A stretch of DNA of 5,713 nucleotides. It comes from an uncultured Mordavella sp. GTDB lineage: Bacteria > Bacillota > Clostridia > Lachnospirales > Lachnospiraceae. The stretch's first letter is position 1; each line of letters opens with the position of its first letter. Shown in pieces: positions 1 through 5,713 of the stretch. Location of the stretch: positions 1 through 5,713 of the forward strand of contig CABPCP010000104.1 in the NCBI GenBank assembly GCA_902406105.1, read 5' to 3'. The translations under genes and the position numbers were made by a program. The notes beneath the pieces were generated by a model. It did not search any database. It saw nothing but the letters and a program-made list of their open reading frames with translations, and was not told the origin of the DNA.

Positions 1-9
1 TTTTTTTTT

Positions 10-42
10 GGGCCGGGGGGTTTTTAAAAACCTCCCCGGCCC
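10..42. repeat. GC-rich inverted repeat after the last gene; possible terminator remnant or contig-end artefact
   Basis: Bases 10-25 pair with 26-42, with one unpaired T at 33, giving a 16-bp stem (9 G/C pairs, the bulge, 2 G/C pairs, then 5 A/T pairs) with no natural loop unless the central TTAA opens. It begins 7 bases after the TAG stop of the zinc-ribbon VWA gene, where a terminator would be expected. However, the tract beyond it (1-9) reads as nine A in the direction of transcription, not U, so it does not fit an intrinsic terminator for this operon. On the plus strand it is followed only by ATTT. The homopolymer-rich form at the very edge of the window also fits an assembly artefact. 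Confidence 0.6.
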
Positions 43-49
43 CATTTGA

Positions 50-1915
50 CTATTGTTTAATCCTGGACACCACTTTCAAATCTACGAAAGCCGTCATTTC
101 CCATTTGTCTCCCGTCTTCTCCAACGCGTACTGACACTCTTGTGTCATCAGCTGCAGGGCTTTTCCTTCCACTTGTACATAGTAAGTCTCTCTTGTGGAT
201 ATCACACAGTTGTTTTCATCGCTGTAAGTTACGTCTGTAAGCTCATAGGTATCCAATTGCTCTGTGATATCTCTCTGAACGTATTTCTCCTGTTCATTAT
301 AGATATCGCTCCCCGCCTTCATATAATCCGCGATCAGAGAGAAGTCGCTGTTGGTCACTGCGGCAGGGAAGTTCTTCAGATACTGCTCTACCACGGCTTC
401 CGGCCCGTCTGTGTAGATATCCGCGCTTTTCGCGCTCAGCAGTACATTCGGCTGATAGGTGTAATCACATTCTCCTCCGTATTCCTGAGTGTGATATCCC
501 ACCTGGATATTCGCTTCGTCATCTACCGTCGCTCCAGTGCTGTCCTCGAACTCCAGCAGATAGAGTTCTTTCTCCATCTCATAGATCTCCTGGTAAATAC
601 TCTCCATAGAGTAGACATCATTGACGCTGTAGTATGCGCCTCCCGTCTGCTCCGCGATATAATTGATCTCGGAGGCATCAATGGACCCGATACCAATGAT
701 AAACACCGGCACATGATAGCGGTTGGCTACCTGGATCACGTCTTCCTGAGTACAGTTGCTGTAGTTGTCGTTTCCATCGGTAAAGGCGATCACACATCTG
801 GCTCCTGTCTGGGCCGCCACCCGTTCTACCGCTGTGTAAAGAGCATCGTACAGACTGGTCATATCTCCTGTATCCAGTTGGTTCACCTTCTGGGTCAAAA
901 GGGCGGGGTCATCGCAGAATTCCTGTTCCAGGCGGACTCCCGTGGCAAAGGAAGTCAGTTCTACCAAGTCTCCCGCATCAAACTGCACACTATTAATAAA
1001 ATTATTCATAATGGATTTCGCTTCGTCCAGCGGGCTTCCGCTCATGCTTCCGCTCACATCTGCCACCATATCCACCTTCAAGGCTTCCGCCTCGTTCAGC
1101 TGGTTCACTTCTGTCACCGTCTGTCTGACAAATTTCGCGTTAGCGTCTTCCTTTCGGATATAGAACATTGCTTCGTCCAGATTCTCCGGCACTTCTCCCG
1201 TAGAAGGATCTTCCACGTTCACATACAGTCGGACCTTCGGAAATTCGGAAGCGTCCACCTGCTGTACCTCCACGTTCAATTCATTTTCCGATTCTATGTA
1301 CATGTAGACGGCGTCATCCACCTTATCAAACGCCTCTTTGATCGCCCCATAGTCCCGGTCATCGCTCTTGGTCAGCTGCCCGATGGTCTTCATCTCTGAT
1401 TCATAAGACGAAACTTCCGCTTCTTCCGCCTCAGACATGTCCACACTTTCATAGAATTTGATCTGGTCTTCAATAAAGCTGTCCAGATCTTTTTGCACAG
1501 ACTTTAACTCCTGGATCACATCCTGTTTCTCTCCTATATCCAAGATTCCCAAACCATCCCACTGTTCGGCCGCGCTTTTGGCCTCTTCTTCATATTCCGG
1601 GAATCCACAGTCCTTAATCTTGTCCAGCGCCCGGTCTTTTTGCATACTCAGTCCTGCCGTTGCGTAAACCGTTCCTCCTCCCAGCGCAAGCACCAGAAGC
1701 GCCGCTGCGATCACTGCTGCGATCACCGGCTTTTTCGAATGTTTCTTTTTCTTATTCTTGTTCTTTGCCGCCGGTTTCCTCTCCGCCTTCGGCAAAACAG
1801 CCTTTTCCGGCTGGCCCGCGCCGACGGGCGTTTCCTCCCCTTCTACCCTTGCCCCGCAATTGGGACAAAAGATCGAGTCATCCTGCAGCTTATGTCCACA
1901 ATTCCCACAAAACAT
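50..1915 (-). CDS. Zinc-ribbon, membrane-anchored VWA protein with TcaA/YvbJ-like C-terminal domain
   Basis: A 621-residue protein with several modules. Residues 3-20 form a zinc ribbon (C3-x2-C6 and C17-x2-C20). A proline- and lysine-rich linker (about 25-62) precedes one membrane helix at about 63-87. The positive charges before the helix predict the zinc ribbon inside the cell and the rest outside. Residues 90-215 are acidic and mostly helical. A VWA domain follows at about 279-450 with a full MIDAS: D286-x-S288-x-S290, T353 in GDMTSL and D380 in FTDGND. Residues 505-620 (from EAVVEQYLKNF to the end) resemble the NTF2-like C-terminal domain of YvbJ/TcaA membrane proteins, which also begin with a zinc ribbon and one membrane segment; this link is by pattern only. 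As the last gene of the unit, beside a peptidoglycan amidase, it may sense or bind envelope components. Function is not known. The start has a good Shine-Dalgarno site and the stop is TAG. Confidence 0.9.
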   Translation of the reverse strand: MFCGNCGHKLQDDSIFCPNCGARVEGEETPVGAGQPEKAVLPKAERKPAAKNKNKKKKHSKKPVIAAVIAAALLVLALGGGTVYATAGLSMQKDRALDKIKDCGFPEYEEEAKSAAEQWDGLGILDIGEKQDVIQELKSVQKDLDSFIEDQIKFYESVDMSEAEEAEVSSYESEMKTIGQLTKSDDRDYGAIKEAFDKVDDAVYMYIESENELNVEVQQVDASEFPKVRLYVNVEDPSTGEVPENLDEAMFYIRKEDANAKFVRQTVTEVNQLNEAEALKVDMVADVSGSMSGSPLDEAKSIMNNFINSVQFDAGDLVELTSFATGVRLEQEFCDDPALLTQKVNQLDTGDMTSLYDALYTAVERVAAQTGARCVIAFTDGNDNYSNCTQEDVIQVANRYHVPVFIIGIGSIDASEINYIAEQTGGAYYSVNDVYSMESIYQEIYEMEKELYLLEFEDSTGATVDDEANIQVGYHTQEYGGECDYTYQPNVLLSAKSADIYTDGPEAVVEQYLKNFPAAVTNSDFSLIADYMKAGSDIYNEQEKYVQRDITEQLDTYELTDVTYSDENNCVISTRETYYVQVEGKALQLMTQECQYALEKTGDKWEMTAFVDLKVVSRIKQ

Positions 1916-1923
1916 CTCTCATT

Positions 1924-1928
1924 CCTCC
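1924..1928 (-). promoter_or_regulatory. Ribosome binding site of the zinc-ribbon VWA gene
   Basis: On the minus strand GGAGG lies 8 bases before the ATG at 1915, in the 19-bp gap after the amidase stop codon. The zinc-ribbon cysteines begin at residue 3, so the start cannot be moved downstream without losing the motif. Confidence 0.8.
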
Positions 1929-1934
1929 ATTCCT

Positions 1935-3155
1935 TTATTCCTGTTTTGTTTCCAGATATTTCTCGAATCCAAATCCTTCCGCGATTCCTTCCGCGTCTGC
2001 TCTCGCCCAGGCTCCCGCAAGTTCTCCTGCCGCCGCCATCTGGCGCATTTCCGGTACTGTATGGAATCCATGCTCGATGATCATCCCCGGCACCCCCACA
2101 TTCGCGGCTCCTCTGAGCACTCCGTAATAATCTCCGTGTTCTCCGCTCCTGCGGCATACCGTTCCCTCTACATCCGTCTGGTCATTGTAAGCATCCGTCC
2201 ACTCCCGGATCTGCCCGCTTTCCTCGACGGCACAGAACGTACCCACCGCCGCGATCCCCAGTTGATAACTGGTTTCCGCCAGATGACTTCCGATCCCATT
2301 TGCGACTTTCACCGCCTGCTCCTGCTCACAGGCAATTTCATTCAGGATCAGAATCGGCTTATTGATAGAAATGGGCTGCTCTTCCGTCTCACAGCCATTG
2401 GCCCCTTCCAAATTGGCGTTGGTATGGATCGAAAGAAACAAGTCTGTCCCTTCCGCGTATTCCCCTCTCAGACTGATATGGCCAGAATCCAAAGCATTAT
2501 CTGTATACCCGTCTATAGAAATGCTTCCGGAGTCTCTCGTCAATATAGAAGTCACCCCATAGTCTTCCTTCAAAACTCCCGAAAGTTCTTTTGCAAGCTG
2601 CAGGGTGAAATCTCCTTCCGCATAGGCAGTTCCACTTTCCACCGTATTCTTCCCGCTGTAATGTCCCGGATCGATACACACCAGAAGATTGCTGGCCATT
2701 ACCGTTTTCCCTTCTTCCGCCTGATACTTCTCTGGATCCGCTACCTTTACATCCACGCGGTATTCATATTGCTGGACGGCGCTTTCCTCAAGAGTGTCCA
2801 CCCAGGCAAGCGCCGTATCCTCTACCCTCTGATCGGAGGCCAGAGTCCCTACCTGCTGCCAGGTATCCTCTCCGCTCTTCCGGCGCTGGATCTGATATTC
2901 CTCTACGTAAGGCTCCCACCGGTCCGGCCACTGGATCTGGATCTCCTGGCCGGAGATCCTGGAAAATCCGATCTCTTCCACCCGGACTTTCTGCTTCTCT
3001 GTCATATCCGTTTCTTCTTTTACCTGCTTCTTTGCCTCTTCTTTCCATTCTCCGCTATTTTGCTGACGGCTCAAATGCCAGCCCGCGAAAATCCCGATCC
3101 CAAGGAGCAGGATACCGGCTCCCGCCAGGAGCAGTATTTTGGTTCTTGTCTTCAT
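1935..3155 (-). CDS. N-acetylmuramoyl-L-alanine amidase (Amidase_3) with FN3-like domain
   Basis: A 406-residue zinc amidase expected to cut the bond between N-acetylmuramic acid and L-alanine in peptidoglycan, outside the membrane. Residues 1-5 are basic and 6-26 hydrophobic, giving a signal peptide or uncleaved anchor; no lipobox cysteine is seen. A charged linker (about 30-56) leads to a fibronectin type III-like domain at about 57-155 (IQIQW, EEYQIQRRK, YEYRVDV). The Amidase_3 domain covers about 157-396. Its predicted zinc ligands are H165 in DPGHYSG, E180 in YAEGDF and H244 in SIHTNAN, and the catalytic glutamate is E361 in IIEHGF. The usual glycine-glycine after the first histidine is Y-S here. 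No SH3, LysM or choline-binding repeats are present, so wall targeting would rest on the FN3-like domain or the anchor. The gene starts 21 bp after the MoxR stop and ends 19 bp before the next gene, which implies cotranscription. Confidence 0.92.
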   Translation of the reverse strand: MKTRTKILLLAGAGILLLGIGIFAGWHLSRQQNSGEWKEEAKKQVKEETDMTEKQKVRVEEIGFSRISGQEIQIQWPDRWEPYVEEYQIQRRKSGEDTWQQVGTLASDQRVEDTALAWVDTLEESAVQQYEYRVDVKVADPEKYQAEEGKTVMASNLLVCIDPGHYSGKNTVESGTAYAEGDFTLQLAKELSGVLKEDYGVTSILTRDSGSISIDGYTDNALDSGHISLRGEYAEGTDLFLSIHTNANLEGANGCETEEQPISINKPILILNEIACEQEQAVKVANGIGSHLAETSYQLGIAAVGTFCAVEESGQIREWTDAYNDQTDVEGTVCRRSGEHGDYYGVLRGAANVGVPGMIIEHGFHTVPEMRQMAAAGELAGAWARADAEGIAEGFGFEKYLETKQE

Positions 3156-3162
3156 GTTTCAT

Positions 3163-3167
3163 TCCTC
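3163..3167 (-). promoter_or_regulatory. Ribosome binding site of the amidase gene
   Basis: On the minus strand GAGGA lies 7 bases before the ATG at 3155, in the 21-bp gap after the MoxR stop codon. The following residues are a basic start and a hydrophobic segment, as expected for a secreted protein, which supports this start. Confidence 0.75.
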
Positions 3168-3176
3168 ACTCCCCCA

Positions 3177-4694
3177 TTATACTCCCCTCTTCCTATCTAA
3201 GTCAATCAGCCTGTCTTCCACCCCATCCATCTGGGAAAGTATTTCTTCTCTTTGCTCATCAAACAGAAGCCGTTTATTATAGCGGTAATACTTTGGGCAG
3301 TCATTTTCTTTCAAATACTGGATACTGTAAGCATTCGTATTCAGATCTGTCACGAACACCACCATCTCCTGGCTGTCTCCAAAGGCCGCTTCCAGGAAAT
3401 CAAACACATGGTCCAGCGCTTCCTCCGTCTCATCCACAGCCTCCTGGCGGCGGGATGCTTCCCTTTGAAACCGTTCCCTGACCAGCCCCAAAGCGTCTTC
3501 CCCTGACAAATGTTCCTCTTTTACCAGCCGTTTCCAGTCTTCCAGGGTATCCAGCGCCTTCCGCCAGAGATGGTCTTCTTCTCTGGTAAGCTGCTCTGCC
3601 GCGCGCAGCTTCTCGTAAGTTTCCTCTTCCTCCCGGCATATCTGCTCCATATGTTTCATCTCTTTCTGCGCCCGTTTTACCGTCTCGTAAAGCCGGGTCA
3701 CATAGGCGTCCAGGAACCCATACCGGCGGAAGAATTCCTGGAGTCTCCCGGACAGCATTCCCACCACGCTGAGCCGTTCATCAAAAGCGGCGTAAGAAAG
3801 CTTCTCCAAAGTTCCTTTCTCCCACTGGCCTTTGAAAATATCTTCCAGACCGTAATCCTTCTGGTATTTCTCATAAAGTTCCAGGTATACCGCGAAATCC
3901 TTGGCGATCTTCCAGTGCTGGATATACTGATGGACCACCTCCCGGTCCACCTTCTTTCCCAGAGACTCATAGACCTTCAAAAGCTCAGAAAGATCCTCCC
4001 AGCCTCTTGCCGTAGCAAACGCTTTTCCATCCGGTGTCGTCTCCATCCGGTAGAAATGCTCTCTCTTCAGATCCAGATAAGAAAGGATGGCTGGATGGAT
4101 GCCAACCTTATAGGCGTACTCCTTCCACACATCATAATTTTCTTCCACATCGATGCGCTTGATCCGGTCCAGAGTCACCACATCGAACTCCCGGACCGAC
4201 CGGTTATACTCCGGTGGATTTCCCGCCGCCGCGATGATCCATCCTTCCGGCACCTTCTGGTTTCCAAAGGTCTTGCACTGCAGGAACTGTAGCATAGCCG
4301 GGGCCAGTGTTTCCGACACACAGTTGATCTCGTCGATGAACAGGATCCCCTCTTTCAATCCTGTCTTCTCCATTTTCTCATATACAGAAGCGATGATCTC
4401 GCTCATGGTATACTCAGTGATCTGATAAGCGGTCCCCCCAAACATCCGCTCCTTGATAAACGGCAGGCCAATGGCGCTCTGCCGGGTATGATGGGTGATG
4501 GTGTAAGAAACCAGGGCAATGCCGCATTCTCTTGCCACCTGCTCCATGATCTGGGTCTTCCCGATCCCCGGAGGCCCCATCAAGAGCAGCGGTCTCTGGC
4601 GGATGGATGGGATCACATACTCCCCGTAAGCATCCTTTTTCAGATATGCCTCTATCGAATCTTTGATTTCCTGCTTAGCTCGTTTAATATGCAT
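3177..4694 (-). CDS. MoxR-type AAA+ ATPase
   Basis: A 505-residue cytoplasmic AAA+ ATPase of the MoxR class. Visible motifs are the Walker A loop GPPGIGKT at residues 40-47, Walker B ILFIDE at 117-122 (D121, E122), a sensor 1 asparagine N159 in AAAGNPPEYN, a candidate arginine finger at R177 in LDRIKR, and a sensor 2 type arginine R230 in FATARGWEDL. All the parts for ATP binding and hydrolysis look intact. The AAA+ core ends near residue 245. The remaining half is helical, with a highly charged stretch at about 335-425 that looks like coiled coil, and it is longer than the roughly 320-350 residues of a minimal MoxR protein. The start ATG overlaps the end of the upstream VWA gene by 11 bp and has its own Shine-Dalgarno site. 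MoxR ATPases usually work with VWA proteins in chaperone-like complexes (for example RavA-ViaA), so the neighbour is the likely partner. The client is not evident from the sequence. Confidence 0.92.
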   Translation of the reverse strand: MHIKRAKQEIKDSIEAYLKKDAYGEYVIPSIRQRPLLLMGPPGIGKTQIMEQVARECGIALVSYTITHHTRQSAIGLPFIKERMFGGTAYQITEYTMSEIIASVYEKMEKTGLKEGILFIDEINCVSETLAPAMLQFLQCKTFGNQKVPEGWIIAAAGNPPEYNRSVREFDVVTLDRIKRIDVEENYDVWKEYAYKVGIHPAILSYLDLKREHFYRMETTPDGKAFATARGWEDLSELLKVYESLGKKVDREVVHQYIQHWKIAKDFAVYLELYEKYQKDYGLEDIFKGQWEKGTLEKLSYAAFDERLSVVGMLSGRLQEFFRRYGFLDAYVTRLYETVKRAQKEMKHMEQICREEEETYEKLRAAEQLTREEDHLWRKALDTLEDWKRLVKEEHLSGEDALGLVRERFQREASRRQEAVDETEEALDHVFDFLEAAFGDSQEMVVFVTDLNTNAYSIQYLKENDCPKYYRYNKRLLFDEQREEILSQMDGVEDRLIDLDRKRGV

Positions 4695-5713
4695 AATCTT
4701 CTCCTTTTCTTCTTCGTTCTTCCAGATCTTTTCTGTCCAGATCCTCCTCCTCCAAGATCAGCTTCATCGCCCAGGGAGGAACTTCTCTGTCCTCATAATC
4801 TTCCTCCAGGAATACAAAGGCCGTTTCATAGGGCGGCATTTTCTCCGGATAGATTCCTTTCCCGTCTGTAAAATATATAAGGCCTTTCAGGTTCGAAAAT
4901 GCCTGCTCCTCACGAAGCCTGTCCACATAGGCAAAAGCCGGCCGGAAATCTGTTCCGCCTTCTCCCTTTAATTCCAACTGCTCCATATACGCGGCCAGAT
5001 CTTTCGCCTTCGTGATCGTCACATCAGTCTGGATCTCTTCGTCGCACTGAATGATATGGATGTTAACCTTTCGAAAGAAACTATTCTCTTCACTTAGAAC
5101 GGTATAAGTCTCTTCCAGAAATTTGCGCACCAGTTCTCCGGAACAGGACATGGAAGTATCGATGACTACCGCAAACTCTTCGATCTTCTTTTCTTCTTTC
5201 CACTCCTGGGGCTCGATCAATGGAAGATTTCCATACAGCCGCAGTCCATAGCTGTAGAATACATAATCAAAGGAGTCCGGATCCACCGCCATTTCTTCCC
5301 TGAGGACCGCGAATTTACGCAGGAACTTCCGATAGTCAAACCGCTGCCGGTTCTCCACCTTGATCTGTTTGGCCAGATTGCCTGACTGGGAGGACGCTTC
5401 ACTGGAAAACCCTTCCATTTCCATCTCGGTCTTCTCGCTGATATCCTGCCATTGATTCTCAATCTGCTGACGCTTCTTTGGATCATCTTCCGGCCAGTAT
5501 AGGTGGCTGTCCGCCTGGAACTCCGCTTCCAGCCGTTCCAGCTTTGTTTCCGACAGATCCCAGGACAACAGGCATTGACAGATCTTTCCGGCTGTCAGTA
5601 CCTTCATAGCCTCTTCCAGCTTCCGGTACGTCTCCCTGCGAAGGAACGACCGGGGCTGGCGCACACAGCGGCAGGTCATTCCATCGATCACAGATTCCAC
5701 CGCGATATCACAG
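4684..5713 (-). CDS. VWA-like domain protein, DUF2201 family, 5'-truncated by window edge
   Basis: This is the C-terminal part of a cytoplasmic VWA-like protein of the DUF2201 type. The frame stays open to the right edge: four codons (C-D-I-A) precede the GTG at 5700 with no stop and no ribosome site, so that GTG is probably internal and the true start lies outside. Counting from the GTG, residues 143-168 (FDYVFYSYGL, then LYGNLPLIEP) match the conserved block that leads into the VWA domain of this family. The VWA domain spans about 174-315 and has a complete MIDAS metal site: D181-x-S183-x-S185, T250 in GGTDF and D279 in FTDGKG. Family members carry a metallopeptidase-like N-terminal domain; only its last helix seems to be present here. 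A charged tail follows (about 316-338). The stop overlaps the start of the downstream MoxR ATPase, its likely partner. The exact role is unknown; cofactor insertion or protein remodelling with the ATPase is inferred. Confidence 0.88.
   Translation of the reverse strand, partial: CDIAVESVIDGMTCRCVRQPRSFLRRETYRKLEEAMKVLTAGKICQCLLSWDLSETKLERLEAEFQADSHLYWPEDDPKKRQQIENQWQDISEKTEMEMEGFSSEASSQSGNLAKQIKVENRQRFDYRKFLRKFAVLREEMAVDPDSFDYVFYSYGLRLYGNLPLIEPQEWKEEKKIEEFAVVIDTSMSCSGELVRKFLEETYTVLSEENSFFRKVNIHIIQCDEEIQTDVTITKAKDLAAYMEQLELKGEGGTDFRPAFAYVDRLREEQAFSNLKGLIYFTDGKGIYPEKMPPYETAFVFLEEDYEDREVPPWAMKLILEEEDLDRKDLEERRRKGEDYAY
4701..4706 (-). promoter_or_regulatory. Ribosome binding site of the MoxR ATPase gene
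   Basis: On the minus strand AAGGAG lies 6 bases before the ATG at 4694, inside the coding sequence of the upstream VWA gene. It fixes this start and, with the 11-bp gene overlap, fits translational coupling of the ATPase to its VWA partner. Confidence 0.8.

Noticed and set aside
1..49. Intrinsic terminator for the operon
   Set aside because: The hairpin is followed by A residues, not U, in the direction of transcription, so it is recorded as an inverted repeat instead.
53..1399. A 448-codon open frame on the plus strand
   Set aside because: It is entirely antisense to the zinc-ribbon VWA gene, whose domains and motifs are clear. Its translation is rich in I, V, H and R with no recognisable domain, as expected from the complement of a biased coding frame.
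2939..2959. Inverted repeat GGATCTCC / GGAGATCC with a 5-base spacer
   Set aside because: It lies inside the FN3-like part of the amidase coding sequence, has no T-tract or neighbouring gene end, and is short enough to arise by chance in a sequence rich in GATC.
1758..3200. A 480-codon open frame on the plus strand
   Set aside because: It runs antisense across the amidase and the start of the VWA gene. The amidase has all its catalytic residues and a ribosome site, while this frame shows only low-complexity P/S/L/R-rich translation.
3510..4292. A 260-codon open frame on the plus strand
   Set aside because: It is antisense to the MoxR ATPase, which has intact Walker and sensor motifs; the opposing frame has no recognisable domain.
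5698..5700. GTG as the true start of the first VWA gene
   Set aside because: The frame is open upstream to the window edge, there is no Shine-Dalgarno site before it, and the residues in front of it (C-D-I-A) continue the conserved family pattern.

Overview
All genes in this window lie on the minus strand and are tightly packed, so the window reads right to left as a four-gene transcription unit. Features that suggest a gut-type Bacillota, most likely a Lachnospiraceae-like Clostridia, are the strong purine-rich Shine-Dalgarno sites, roughly balanced base composition, short gene gaps, and the protein families: a DUF2201-type VWA protein paired with a MoxR ATPase, a Gram-positive amidase, and a zinc-ribbon/transmembrane protein. 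This taxonomic guess is inference; no marker gene is present.

In transcription order: (1) 5713-4684, the C-terminal part of a DUF2201-family VWA-like protein with an intact MIDAS motif, cut by the right window edge. (2) 4694-3177, a MoxR-type AAA+ ATPase whose start overlaps the end of gene 1 by 11 bp. (3) 3155-1935, a membrane-anchored or secreted N-acetylmuramoyl-L-alanine amidase (Amidase_3) with an FN3-like domain in front of the catalytic domain. (4) 1915-50, a 621-residue protein with an N-terminal zinc ribbon, one membrane segment, a helical region, a VWA domain with an intact MIDAS, and a C-terminal domain that looks like the NTF2-like domain of YvbJ/TcaA proteins. Gaps between genes 2-3 and 3-4 are 21 and 19 bp, each holding a clear ribosome binding site.

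Genes 1 and 2 form a recognisable cytoplasmic MoxR-VWA pair (an ATPase and its metal-binding partner, generally thought to act as a chaperone or remodelling module). Genes 3 and 4 place a peptidoglycan hydrolase and a second VWA protein on the outer side of the membrane. The joint layout suggests, but does not prove, a cell-envelope function that couples a cytoplasmic ATPase with wall remodelling.

The first 49 bases hold a near-perfect GC-rich inverted repeat just after the last stop codon. Its adjoining homopolymer tract is A-rich in the direction of transcription, so it is not a textbook terminator, and it may be an assembly artefact at a contig end. The operon promoter is not in the window, and I saw no RNA genes, mobile elements or CRISPR.
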